From: Candidatus Uabimicrobium amorphum
Lineage (GTDB): Bacteria; Planctomycetota; Uabimicrobiia; Uabimicrobiales; Uabimicrobiaceae
Reading direction: 5' to 3'
Length of the DNA: 64,000 nucleotides
NCBI RefSeq assembly: GCF_009002475.1
Contig: NZ_AP019860.1
Location: 7,516,501-7,580,500, forward strand
The notes under the pieces are model-generated. The model searched no databases and had not been told where the DNA came from. It was given only the letters and a program-made list of their open reading frames with translations. How positions within the stretch are numbered: position 1 is the stretch's first letter; the number at the start of each line of letters is the position of its first letter. Made by a program: the position numbers and the translations under genes. This document shows, piece by piece, positions 42,565 to 51,911 of this stretch.

Positions 42565-44412
42565 ATGAATAAAGTTATTGAAAACGAAAAACAAAATTTA
42601 GCTTCTGAAGAGGAAGCGCGGAATGTAGCTGAAGCTGCAAGAGAAAAAAAATGGACAAAGGGAACATTTCTTCGCGAAATCTTTTTAGGTAAATTGCGTT
42701 TAAATTTAGTAGAAGAAGCGATCGCTGCGATGAAAGAGCCCAGCAAAGAATTCAGCGAGTTCTATGACAAGATGCGTGACTTACTAGAAAAAGATATTGA
42801 TTCCGATGCGATAGACCGCAATGAAAAGGTACCGCAGGAAGTGCTCGATAAACTTGCGGAACTCGGTGCCTTTGGTATGAAAATTAAAAAAGAGTTTGGC
42901 GGTCTAGGATTTTCCCAAACGGAATACAATGCGGTTTTGGAATTAGTCGGTAGCCAAGACAGCAACCTGGGGGCTCTTCTTTCTGCGCACCAATCCATAG
43001 GTGTACCTCAGCCATTGCAGCTTTTTGGAACAAAAGAGCAAAAGGAAAAGTACTTACCACAAATTGCCAAAGGCAAAGTAACCGCTTTCGCCCTGACAGA
43101 ATCGTATGTTGGCTCCGACCCTGCGAACTTAACAACTTCCGTAAAAGAGGTAGATGATAACTATATACTCAACGGTGAAAAACTATGGTGCACAAACGGT
43201 ACCATTGCCGACTATATTGTTGTTATGGCGCGACATGAAGGTGAAAAAGCATTGAGCGCCTTCGTTGTGGATATGGATTGGGAAGGTGTCAAGGTAGAAC
43301 ACCGTTGTCAATTTATGGGGCTACGAGGTATCGAAAATGGGGTTATCTCATTTAAAGACGTGAAAATCCCCAAGGGAAATTTACTATGGAAAAAAGGTGC
43401 GGGTCTCAAATTGGCTCTTATCACACTGAACACCGGACGTTTGTCTGTTCCTGCGATTTGTACAGGTGTTGCCAAAACATGTTTGAAAATTTCGCGTCGC
43501 TGGGGAAATGAAAGATTCCAATGGGGACAACCCATCGGTAAACACGAAATTATCGGCCACAAAATTGCCTCCATGGCCGCAAATACATTTGCAATGGAGG
43601 CGGTCAGTAAAGTATCCACGGCCATGATGGAGCAAGGCTACGACGTACGTTTGGAAAGTTCTGTCGCCAAGATGTACAACACGGAAATGGGGTGGGGAAT
43701 CGTCGACGACACCATGCAAATTCGCGGAGGGAGAGGCTACGAAACTACGGAGTCACTTGAGGCGCGTAAAGAGTCGCCATGGCCTGTGGAAAGAATGATG
43801 CGTGACTATAGAATCAACCTTGTATTTGAAGGTTCCAGTGAAGTTATGCGTTTGTTTATTGCTCGCGAAGCAGTTGACAAACACCTTTCAGTTGCAGGAT
43901 CTTTCATCGACAAAAAAGTAAGTATCGGTAACAAAATACTTGCGCTGCCTAAGATAGGTTTATTCTACGCATGGTGGTATCCCACACGATGGCTAGGGTG
44001 GTCAATGTGGCCAAAATACAGTCGTTATGGCAAATTAGCAAAACATATGCGCTACATCGAACGTACGACACGCAAACTTTCACGCGCTATTTTCCATGGT
44101 ATGATGATTCACCAAGCCAAGTTGGAAAAAAAGCAGGCATTCTTATTTCGCATAGTAGAAATGGGTGCCGAACTTTTTGCGATGAGTGCAACAGTCGCTT
44201 ACGCGCAAAAACAAGAGGATAAAAATGCACAGAATCTCGCCGATGCTTTTTGTAACCAAGCAAAACAGCGCATTAAGTCGAATTTTAAAGCACTGTGGAG
44301 CAACGACGATGACCAAAGATACAAACTTGCACGTGAAATTCTAGACGAAAATTACACTTGGCTAGAAAAAACCACAACAAAACTTAACGATAAAAACGAA
44401 AGCGAAAGTTAA
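42565..44412 (+). CDS. Acyl-CoA dehydrogenase with C-terminal extension
   Basis: 615 residues, about 230 longer than the short/medium-chain enzymes and similar to VLCAD-like proteins. A charged leader (1-60) precedes the ACAD fold: VLELVGSQDSNLGALLSAHQS, FALTESYVGSDPANLTT (flavin and substrate binding), GLRGIENGVISFKDV, and VFEGSSEVMRLFIARE with the catalytic Glu. A second helical domain (about 440-610) follows, as in proteins that bind membranes. It oxidises acyl-CoA to trans-2-enoyl-CoA with FAD, passing electrons to an electron-transfer flavoprotein. No other beta-oxidation gene is adjacent. Chain-length preference is not readable from the sequence. Confidence 0.92.
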   Translation: MNKVIENEKQNLASEEEARNVAEAAREKKWTKGTFLREIFLGKLRLNLVEEAIAAMKEPSKEFSEFYDKMRDLLEKDIDSDAIDRNEKVPQEVLDKLAELGAFGMKIKKEFGGLGFSQTEYNAVLELVGSQDSNLGALLSAHQSIGVPQPLQLFGTKEQKEKYLPQIAKGKVTAFALTESYVGSDPANLTTSVKEVDDNYILNGEKLWCTNGTIADYIVVMARHEGEKALSAFVVDMDWEGVKVEHRCQFMGLRGIENGVISFKDVKIPKGNLLWKKGAGLKLALITLNTGRLSVPAICTGVAKTCLKISRRWGNERFQWGQPIGKHEIIGHKIASMAANTFAMEAVSKVSTAMMEQGYDVRLESSVAKMYNTEMGWGIVDDTMQIRGGRGYETTESLEARKESPWPVERMMRDYRINLVFEGSSEVMRLFIAREAVDKHLSVAGSFIDKKVSIGNKILALPKIGLFYAWWYPTRWLGWSMWPKYSRYGKLAKHMRYIERTTRKLSRAIFHGMMIHQAKLEKKQAFLFRIVEMGAELFAMSATVAYAQKQEDKNAQNLADAFCNQAKQRIKSNFKALWSNDDDQRYKLAREILDENYTWLEKTTTKLNDKNESES

Positions 44413-44424
44413 CTTCCGAAACCA

Positions 44425-44451
44425 ATCATTCCTGGCTTAGCCAGGAATGAT
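44425..44451 (+). repeat. Perfect palindrome ATCATTCCTGGC-TTA-GCCAGGAATGAT
   Basis: A 12-bp perfect stem with a 3-base loop, 13 bases after the acyl-CoA dehydrogenase stop. It lacks a T run, so it is a weak terminator at best. It resembles the short GTCATCCC-type palindromes elsewhere in the window. Confidence 0.75.
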
Positions 44452-44492
44452 ATACAATAAACAGTGTAACTCAACAAATTTAGGTTTTACCA

Positions 44493-45596
44493 ATGCCGCA
44501 CTTCATAGACAAAACACTCCACAGTGGAGAATACTACACGTTAGGTCCTTACCATATTGAGCAAAAACTTGGGAACGGCAACATGGGAGTTGTGTACAAA
44601 GCCACACATGTTCCCAGCAAAACTGTCTGTGCAATAAAAATTCTCAGTACCAAAGTAAGCGAAGCAAATATTCGACGATTTCAACGCGAAGCCTGCTCGG
44701 TAAAGCGCTTAAAGCATCGCAATATTGTGCAAGTTTATGATTTTGCCAAAATAAATAACTTATACCTCATCGCAATGGAATTTATTGCCGGGGAAACACT
44801 TGATGTATGGTTGAAAAAAAATACTTTTTTTTCGGCGCGCTTGAAAATGTTTAAACAAATTGCTCATGCACTACAATACGCTCATTCTCATCAACTTATT
44901 CACCGCGATATCAAACCAGCCAACATCATGGTCCGCTTAGATGGTGAAGCATGTATTATGGATTTCGGCTTAGTAAAAGATCTGCAACAAGATAAAATAA
45001 CGGCAACGGGTATGGTCATGGGTACTCCTATGTACATGTCTCCAGAACAACTGAAAGCGCGCAACGTAGACTACCGCACAGATATATACTCGCTAGGAGT
45101 GATCCTATACGAGATGATCACAGATAGTAGACCCTTTGGCAACAGTTTAGCAGAAACCCTGTATGCCAAATCAACCAATATCAGCCCTAATCAGCAAAAC
45201 ATCGAGGACAACTTATACGCCATATGTTGTAAAGCCATCGCCTTTCGGCGTAATCGTCGCTATGAAAGTGCCAAAGCTCTGATAGAAGATATCGAACGTT
45301 ACGAAAATAACACCCCGGTCCATGCTCTTGAAGTAGAGAAAAACCCCCATTGGCAAAAAGCCGCAATAGTCGTGGTACTCCTTTTTTCCACCGTGGCAGT
45401 GTACCTTGCGATAGGAAAATCGACAAACTCCTCGTCAAAATCTCCAGAGAAAAAATACTCAACACCCGTAAAAAGTACAAAAAACAATATTCCCAAGAGA
45501 TTAACACGTCGTGAAATAGACACGTTTATTCAAAAATCTTCTCTGCGAATAGTACATTCCAAAAAAAGGAAGACTTACAAAAAGCGCTATCCTTAA
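44493..45596 (+). CDS. Membrane Ser/Thr protein kinase (5' part of a probable frameshifted gene)
   Basis: 367 residues in this frame. The Hanks kinase domain spans about 20-275: Gly loop GNGNMGVV (27-34), Lys49, HRDIKPAN near 138, and DFG near 157 followed by GTPMYMSPEQ, so it should be active. A membrane helix is at about 290-308 (AAIVVVLLFSTVAVYLAIG). The last residues (HSKKRKTYKKRYP) are basic and unlike a natural end. At an A7 run (45561-45567) the -1 frame continues as QKKEDLQKALSLTNEIQK and into the next coding frame, so the true product may be about 741 residues. Its substrates are unknown. It opens the accessory block that runs to the right edge. Confidence 0.9.
   Translation: MPHFIDKTLHSGEYYTLGPYHIEQKLGNGNMGVVYKATHVPSKTVCAIKILSTKVSEANIRRFQREACSVKRLKHRNIVQVYDFAKINNLYLIAMEFIAGETLDVWLKKNTFFSARLKMFKQIAHALQYAHSHQLIHRDIKPANIMVRLDGEACIMDFGLVKDLQQDKITATGMVMGTPMYMSPEQLKARNVDYRTDIYSLGVILYEMITDSRPFGNSLAETLYAKSTNISPNQQNIEDNLYAICCKAIAFRRNRRYESAKALIEDIERYENNTPVHALEVEKNPHWQKAAIVVVLLFSTVAVYLAIGKSTNSSSKSPEKKYSTPVKSTKNNIPKRLTRREIDTFIQKSSLRIVHSKKRKTYKKRYP
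45561..45567 (+). promoter_or_regulatory. A7 slippery run: candidate -1 frameshift or transcriptional slippage site
   Basis: Kinase codons here are TCC AAA AAA AGG. One added A, or a -1 slip on AAA, continues in the frame of the next coding region, which is open from 45515 and lacks its own ribosome site. No downstream stimulatory structure was identified by eye. A missing base in the assembly would look identical. Confidence 0.5.
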
Positions 45597-45619
45597 CGAA
45601 CGAAATACAAAAGATTTCG

Positions 45620-46717
45620 ATGTTTTTCACCACGCATTTTTCGCAAATGAGTCAGCGCCAACAACGTAAATTTATTGAACAAATAAGATCGGTGTCCCTA
45701 GAAATAATTCCTCTCTTACACCGTATAAACTATGAAAATAACGAACGCGATACTTGGCAAAAAATATTCACCGACTTAGATAGTTTCTTTTCCATAATGG
45801 ATGCTCTACAAACGCATGTAAATTTTCCACCGCAAAACATTAAGCTCTTGGTGCAAATTTACTTTGAGCGCAAATACATTTTTTTTAACATGTCGCAAAA
45901 CATCGTTTCACAAAGCAACAAACATCGTAGCCTTTATAAAAAAGCGTATGATTTTGCTCATAAAAAAGTTGTCGCATTGCAAAAAAGTACGCCCACAAAC
46001 CACTTAGAACTCTTCATCCATAGCTATTTCTGTTGGCGCGTAAACGAATGGATTTTCCACGATAGTCGCTCGCAATCTTTGTGGGAGCAAAGTATGCGCA
46101 TATTTATGCGCGCAGTAGACACCACACAGCCTTTCGCCAACACACAGTCCCTTCACATTATTTCCGAAATAACACATAATCGATTTTCTCGCGCGCGTTT
46201 TCAACAAAGAAACTACCTTCATGCATTATTATTTTTCCAAAAAGTACGCCAGCATATTTCTTCTTTACCCAAAAACCTTTCCACCATATATACCATTGTC
46301 TTATCTGGTTTACTAGAGCAAGCCGCCGACTATGGTTACAATCTACAAAATACGGTGATTCCACAACACGTATTTTTGTCACAAGTTATTTTGCCAAAAG
46401 GTAAATACACATTTGTGAAGGTCTGTTGGCAACTGAAGGAACACTCCTCGCGATTGTTTGCCGAGGTAGAACATCTCGAAAATTATGTTGTGAACAAAAA
46501 CATCGCCCAACGCCTCTTACGCAATAGTACCTCCAGCCTGACGTGGCAAAAAAAGTGGGTGAATCTATACTATGGAATTTTACTGCAAACGGCACATGCA
46601 AATGATACAAAAAAATTACATCGACAAATCAACATAGTAACGAACAGAATCAATAACGTAGTAGAAAAGCTCTTGTGGCAGTACAACTATATGACTTCAT
46701 ATTTACAGAACAATTAA
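45620..46717 (+). CDS. Probable C-terminal region of the upstream kinase (frame -1)
   Basis: 365 residues if read from the ATG at 45620, but no Shine-Dalgarno precedes that codon and the protein-like sequence starts earlier, at about 45560. The frame is open from 45515. The sequence is helical throughout (FIEQIRSVSLEIIPLLHRI, LLHRINYENNERDTWQKIF, YFERKYIFFNMSQNIV) with no recognised domain, no membrane segment and no catalytic motif. If joined to the kinase it lies after the membrane helix, so it would be outside the cytoplasm as a sensor domain. Its stop overlaps the ribosome site of the next gene by two bases. It could alternatively be a separate small gene. Confidence 0.65.
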   Translation: MFFTTHFSQMSQRQQRKFIEQIRSVSLEIIPLLHRINYENNERDTWQKIFTDLDSFFSIMDALQTHVNFPPQNIKLLVQIYFERKYIFFNMSQNIVSQSNKHRSLYKKAYDFAHKKVVALQKSTPTNHLELFIHSYFCWRVNEWIFHDSRSQSLWEQSMRIFMRAVDTTQPFANTQSLHIISEITHNRFSRARFQQRNYLHALLFFQKVRQHISSLPKNLSTIYTIVLSGLLEQAADYGYNLQNTVIPQHVFLSQVILPKGKYTFVKVCWQLKEHSSRLFAEVEHLENYVVNKNIAQRLLRNSTSSLTWQKKWVNLYYGILLQTAHANDTKKLHRQINIVTNRINNVVEKLLWQYNYMTSYLQNN

Positions 46718-46727
46718 GGATGTAAAC

Positions 46728-47561
46728 GTGGACAGCAACCTTACACCGAATCGTATTTCCGAAAATGACGCTCTTCTGAAAATTACCCAAAATTTTTATA
46801 AAGCGATAGAAATCGCCATCGTGGACAATTTTCCAGGAGAAAAAAGCGATTATTTAACTTTTAAAATAAATCGTGACGATGAAGAACTTCCTTTGTGGCA
46901 AGTCATAGAAAAACATTTGGCCTCTTTCATTGCCAGTTGGGACGAATGGCGACAAGTCCTGTCTCCCGAAGAATCACAAGATCAAGCCGAAACCGAAGCA
47001 GAAGACGAATCACAACAGGAACTAACAAGTGTTCCCAAAAAATTTAAATACTTTGATGACAAAATACTGCAAACCGTGGAAAAAATACGCTCTTATCTAA
47101 AAGATATGATTCACGAGGCCATTATTGCAAGTTTAGAGCGCTTTGAACAACACCCTCCGTATGCCGCGGCATGCAAAGAATTTCGCAGTTATCTTTACAT
47201 AGATAAACTCGAACAAAATCCCGAAGCACTACCTTTTTTCGATATATGGTACCCTACGCGTTTACAAGAAAATATCACCACGGAAGTTCTTTTCAAAATT
47301 GAAAAAGAACTACAATCTATTTCTGATGTCCGCTTTCCCTACAATCCGCAAAAGGATTGTTTTTGGAACCTTGCTCTAGTAATACGTTTACAAATTCAAA
47401 TACTACGGACACTTCGCGAAAAAATATTTGGAATTATTGCCATTGCCGAAGAGAGTTTCCAAGAATTTTTTACTCAAGTTCTTTTAGAAGGTGAACTACT
47501 TCCCTTAATACGCAATAGCCTAAATAACTACAGTTTTATTTCTAGCATTTCTCGTAAATAG
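46728..47561 (+). CDS. Hypothetical acidic helical protein
   Basis: 277 residues, not recognised. It starts with GTG at 46728, seven bases after AAGGA, and only 10 bases after the preceding stop, so it belongs to the kinase operon. The sequence is soluble and predicted mostly helical. An acidic Glu/Gln-rich linker lies at about 84-104 (SPEESQDQAETEAEDESQQE), a feature shared with the Hsp70-like and GrpE-like proteins downstream. The conserved-looking parts are LPLWQVIEKHLASFIASWDEW and LVIRLQIQILRTLREKIFG. No signal peptide or membrane helix. It resembles a GrpE-like or scaffold component only in general character; I assign no function. Confidence 0.7.
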   Translation: MDSNLTPNRISENDALLKITQNFYKAIEIAIVDNFPGEKSDYLTFKINRDDEELPLWQVIEKHLASFIASWDEWRQVLSPEESQDQAETEAEDESQQELTSVPKKFKYFDDKILQTVEKIRSYLKDMIHEAIIASLERFEQHPPYAAACKEFRSYLYIDKLEQNPEALPFFDIWYPTRLQENITTEVLFKIEKELQSISDVRFPYNPQKDCFWNLALVIRLQIQILRTLREKIFGIIAIAEESFQEFFTQVLLEGELLPLIRNSLNNYSFISSISRK

Positions 47562-47993
47562 ACATAAATTATTCTTGCGCAAAAGACCAAAGCTATATAA
47601 AATAAGGAATTAAATAAAGACATAGAACAAATTGTTTATAAATACTTTTCGTCAAAAACTTCACCACAACCACAACATTTATCTCATGAAAGATAAGGTT
47701 TGTGATTGTGATAAAGTTTATCCAAAATGAAATGGCCAAAATCTGAAATAAATACACAAAACCTATTTCCATTTTTTAATAGCCATTGTAAACAGTTTGG
47801 ACTAACACAACCTTTTGTAAGATTTGTATTGGGAACAAAATTACAAAGAGATTATTTCAATGTAATCTATGTGTACAAGTAGATTTAAAGTCTAGATACC
47901 TTGTAATACTTACAGATAGATGTATTGGAATCTTAAAAAGAATTCGGTTCCTAAACTCAATTTTATACAGATATAACTAGAGGGCCACAAATC
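47562..47993 (+). other. AT-rich intergenic region with imperfect 20-bp inverted repeat
   Basis: 432 bases without a gene. An imperfect inverted repeat (arms 47665-47684 and 47691-47710, 16 of 20 positions pairing, spacer CATGAA) lies about 100 bases after the upstream stop; it has no T run, so it is a regulatory or processing hairpin rather than a clear terminator. The promoter for the Hsp70-like gene must lie here but no consensus pair stands out. Confidence 0.5.
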
Positions 47994-50900
47994 ATGCCTG
48001 ATTTAAGATTCTACCCTGATCAAAAAAATGTAATGCTCAACCCTACAGATCCTCAAGGAGATCTCACTTATTACTTAGAGGGATTTGAAGGGGAGGTCGA
48101 GCAAAACGAAATGACCTTGAAATATGCTTTTCCCGCGAGACTCGATAGTGCATCACCTGATGTAAAAAACAAAGTACGTAAGATACTCATTGATGTTCTT
48201 GATATTTCAAATTTTAGTGTTGAGTCTGAAAGTGGTAGAGCTGCCATTAAAGTTCCAACAAGACAACTTACAGATGAATCACTTTTACCCGATGAAGAAT
48301 CTGTAAAAGTACCTATCCTAGTTAAATTGGTAAAATCTGCAACTGCAGATAGCGAACAAGCTGAGTTTAAGTGTCAACAAGAACTTGTTCTCGTTATCGA
48401 AAGAGACCACGCCGAAGATCCAGGAGATGTTACTTTCGATGATGAAGAAGGTGAAGAAGAAAACTACGAGGATACCGATCATTCTTATGAGCAAGAAGAA
48501 GGCGAAATAGACAGCGACATAGATGATGAAGAAGCAGACCAAGACAACGGCGAAGATGAAGAAGAAGAACGTTCTGAGGCTGGTTTGTATAGTGGTTTAG
48601 TTGCCATCGACTATGGAACGACCAACTCCGCGATTGTTGTTCGCGATCCAAGATTTGCGGCGGAAGAGGTTAGAGGTCAGCTAAGTACAGAGCAATGGGA
48701 ATCTCTCTGTGAATGGGTCGACAATTGGCTATCCACGCACTTGTCTAAAATTGAAACCACAGATACAGATTTGTTTGTCGAAAATCTTACGCGCATTGTT
48801 CCCAATGCAGACTTACCGACATGTGGTACACCCGAAGATGAAATTCGTCGCTCTTTGGTCAAAATTGACGACCGCATTCGCGAACAAATACTGCGTGAAA
48901 CTATTTGCCGCCTATCAAACTTCTCCCAAGAAGGTACAAATGCAAAAATACTAAAAGAAATCGCTCCCGAAGTGATGCTGGGTTTTGAATCTGTTATTGA
49001 TTCTAAAAGTTTAGAGTCACAACGGTACTTTGTACTGGAACTCGATGAAAATGCAGGCCCAGGACCTATTCCAAGTGCTCTCCAAGTCGTTTCAGCCCCA
49101 AATACAGAAGATTTAAATCTTCTTATGGAAGAAACCAAGATTGACATGGGAGCGAGAGTAGGACTTCTTTTACGTAGTGCTGCAAGCGGTGGTGCTGACA
49201 TACGCCAATTTGTTATATCGATCAAACGTTATTTTGGTCGCGATGAAGTTATCGAAGTTGTACCTGCAGATAACGAAACTCCTATACAATTTCCAGCGGA
49301 CACTCTTTGTCGTTTAGCATACAGAGAACTGTTGACGCGTGCTGTAGGTGACATCCATCGTCGTTCAGAAAATGGACAATTCCAAGATGCCGATTGGCCT
49401 TGTTCTCTCGTCGCAACTTTCCCAACATCTTACCCCGCATCTCTGCGTCGTAGTTTGAAGGAAATTCTGACAGATCTGAACATTAAAGAAATCGACACAC
49501 GTTTTGACGAAGCGACTGCTGCGGCAATTTACTACATATGGCGCGAAGTAGGATCAGACCCTGTTTGTGGTATGAATGGTTTGATGGCGCGCTGCCGTAA
49601 AGATCCTAATGGACGCTCTTACCAAAACATTCTCCTTTACGACCTTGGTGGTGGTACAACCGACATCGCCCTTATCCAACTTTTATACGAAGAACTACCT
49701 ATATTTGATGAAGGTGAAGACCGAGGAAATGGTGGACGTTACTTCCGTATTACACCACGTCTACTGGGAACCACAGGTCACCGTTACATCGGTGGAGACT
49801 TGATCACTCTATGGCTATTCCGTCTTATCAAGGCAAAATTAGCCGATTGTCTACTCAGCTTGATTACTGAAAAGAATATCGAGCCACCAATGGACAGCGA
49901 ACTAAGTCAACTACTACTCAATCTATCTGATCAACTTGTCGAAGAAGGTGTTGACGATGAAGCTCCTACCCAATACCGCCGTGGAGCGCTTTTGGAATGG
50001 ACCTTACAACCGATGCAACAAATGCGTACCTACAATCACTTAAATGAAACAATCATTGATCCACTTGTACCTACGCGTTTTGCAAATGATTCGAGTAGGA
50101 TACCAAACTTCTTCACTCTATGGGAAACCACCGAGGAACTCAAAAAGACATTGGGAACTCCTGTGGTCACCGATTCAGGAAGTGGTCTGGCAATGGATTG
50201 GCCAGAAGAAACAGAAATCGACAGTGGACAATTGTTCAACCTTGTGCAAACGGCACACCCATGGTTAACAGACTCGGGAATGGTGCAACAAGACGACCTG
50301 CGCTTGAGTGTGACACAAGAAGAAATGAGCCTTATCGCCAAAGAACCGATCAAGCAATCATTGAGTCTTGCGGTGAGTTTATCTAAAGCACGTCTTCTAA
50401 CACAAGACTACCGCGATCGCATTGACCGTCTAATCTTATCTGGTCAATCTTGTAACATGAAGGCAATTCAAGAAGTCGCAATGGAAGTTTTCCGTGAAAG
50501 CGATGGAGTGTTTGACTATGATCCGGCAAACGTTCGATTTGACCGCGATTCAGCCAAGACATCTGTGGCCTTAGGTGCATGTATCGGACGTTATTTGGAA
50601 TCGGTACGTATCGATCCATGGAACCCAAAAACACGTGAGATGCTACGCGATGGTTACGATCAAATCGAACTCGTGATCGAAAACCTTTTCACCTACCTAT
50701 CTTGTCGTCTTGCTTACGACTCGTTAGTCGCGATGGTAACAATTTTTGACCAAGGACATGAACTCAATCTTCGTTCATTCACCGATCGTCGTCCAGTGGC
50801 ACGTACATCCATCAACAACTTACGTCCGGTTCAGGAAAAATTCTGGATCTATCGCATTGACTTCGAAGGTGCAGAACCACAATACTTAGGCTTGATCAAT

Positions 50901-51815
50901 GCAGAGGCTGTTGCCGATGAATACGGTTTCGATGATTTCCGTAAATTCCGCGAAGAGTATCTAGTGGGTTTCGAAGCAGATGCTGAACTCTTTGTAAGAG
51001 CTTTCTTTTTACCAAAGGGACTCAAAACCATTAAATCTGACAACTTTGTTGATGCAGAAAATGGCGGTGAGTATCCAGAACTTGTCACAAGTGATGGATC
51101 TTTCTCTGTACAAAATAAAACATTCCAGGATGAGGAACCTCAAGAAGAATTAGAAGAACCTCAAGAAGAAAGTTTTGAAGAAGAACAGGAAGAACAAGAA
51201 GAACAATACTCCGAAGAATCTGAATACATGCCTGCAAGCGATGACATGGAAGAAGAAGACGAGGAAATTGGTTTAGAAGACGATTTTACCGAAGAAACCG
51301 AAGACACCGAAGAAGATGAAGGTCACGAAGAGACTTTTACCGACGAAGAGGAAGAACAACCACAAGCAAAGAAAAAGCCTCGCAGCTATCGTGAAGCCGA
51401 AGAAGAAGAGGGTCCAAAGTACTCATTGGCGCAAACCGTTACTTCTCAAGAAATCTTCGATCGTCGTGCGACAATCGTTGCAGGACAACGCTTGCAATTC
51501 CAAGTGGAATATCCAGAGGGAACATTTAAGTGCGCAATTAGCGAACCTCTCCCGATTCGCGAGAAATATGAATTCTATGCGGAACAGCCAACAGAGGATG
51601 GTCCATTTGATCAGAATGCAGCCGTTGATGAAAACGCGGCAGCGCGTTTTACCCTAGACGAAGAAGAGACAGACGAAGCAACACTTGTTTGCGATGAAAG
51701 AGGCAAACTACGCATGTTAACCGGAGCGCTATATGACATAGAAATCTGGGCTGACATCGAATATGTACCTCAAAAAATGGACATTCATTATGATCCATTC
51801 TGCGGTCATCACTAA
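47994..51815 (+). CDS. Giant Hsp70/actin-superfamily ATPase with acidic insertions
   Basis: 1,273 residues. An N-terminal domain (1-145, beta-rich) and a very acidic linker (150-195, mostly Glu and Asp) precede an Hsp70/actin-type ATPase: phosphate-1 AIDYGTTNSAIVV (Asp206), phosphate-2 LYDLGGGTTDIALI (near 550) and the adenosine motif LILSGQSCNM (near 814). Unlike DnaK, the ATPase has large insertions, and no peptide-binding domain is recognisable. A second acidic stretch lies at about 1045-1130, followed by a C-terminal beta-rich module. The layout recalls 'virulence factor SrfB'-type proteins, although I claim only the superfamily. A hairpin follows the stop and the GrpE-like gene comes 96 bases later. 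I infer a specialised chaperone or filament-like ATPase. Confidence 0.85.
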   Translation: MPDLRFYPDQKNVMLNPTDPQGDLTYYLEGFEGEVEQNEMTLKYAFPARLDSASPDVKNKVRKILIDVLDISNFSVESESGRAAIKVPTRQLTDESLLPDEESVKVPILVKLVKSATADSEQAEFKCQQELVLVIERDHAEDPGDVTFDDEEGEEENYEDTDHSYEQEEGEIDSDIDDEEADQDNGEDEEEERSEAGLYSGLVAIDYGTTNSAIVVRDPRFAAEEVRGQLSTEQWESLCEWVDNWLSTHLSKIETTDTDLFVENLTRIVPNADLPTCGTPEDEIRRSLVKIDDRIREQILRETICRLSNFSQEGTNAKILKEIAPEVMLGFESVIDSKSLESQRYFVLELDENAGPGPIPSALQVVSAPNTEDLNLLMEETKIDMGARVGLLLRSAASGGADIRQFVISIKRYFGRDEVIEVVPADNETPIQFPADTLCRLAYRELLTRAVGDIHRRSENGQFQDADWPCSLVATFPTSYPASLRRSLKEILTDLNIKEIDTRFDEATAAAIYYIWREVGSDPVCGMNGLMARCRKDPNGRSYQNILLYDLGGGTTDIALIQLLYEELPIFDEGEDRGNGGRYFRITPRLLGTTGHRYIGGDLITLWLFRLIKAKLADCLLSLITEKNIEPPMDSELSQLLLNLSDQLVEEGVDDEAPTQYRRGALLEWTLQPMQQMRTYNHLNETIIDPLVPTRFANDSSRIPNFFTLWETTEELKKTLGTPVVTDSGSGLAMDWPEETEIDSGQLFNLVQTAHPWLTDSGMVQQDDLRLSVTQEEMSLIAKEPIKQSLSLAVSLSKARLLTQDYRDRIDRLILSGQSCNMKAIQEVAMEVFRESDGVFDYDPANVRFDRDSAKTSVALGACIGRYLESVRIDPWNPKTREMLRDGYDQIELVIENLFTYLSCRLAYDSLVAMVTIFDQGHELNLRSFTDRRPVARTSINNLRPVQEKFWIYRIDFEGAEPQYLGLINAEAVADEYGFDDFRKFREEYLVGFEADAELFVRAFFLPKGLKTIKSDNFVDAENGGEYPELVTSDGSFSVQNKTFQDEEPQEELEEPQEESFEEEQEEQEEQYSEESEYMPASDDMEEEDEEIGLEDDFTEETEDTEEDEGHEETFTDEEEEQPQAKKKPRSYREAEEEEGPKYSLAQTVTSQEIFDRRATIVAGQRLQFQVEYPEGTFKCAISEPLPIREKYEFYAEQPTEDGPFDQNAAVDENAAARFTLDEEETDEATLVCDERGKLRMLTGALYDIEIWADIEYVPQKMDIHYDPFCGHH

Positions 51816-51831
51816 TTTGTAAAACAATAGT

Positions 51832-51867
51832 AAAGCAGGGCTACGAAAGTAAAAGTAGTCCTGCTTT
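51832..51867 (+). terminator. Hairpin terminator or attenuator after Hsp70-like gene
   Basis: AAAGCAGGGCTAC (51832-51844), a 10-base loop, GTAGTCCTGCTTT (51855-51867): a 13-bp stem with one G-T pair, then TCATTT. It stands between the ATPase gene and the next gene of the set and may reduce rather than stop read-through. Confidence 0.75.
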
Positions 51868-51911
51868 TCATTTCGCATATTTTGCCTGTTTAAATGTGAA
51901 AGGCAAACCAA

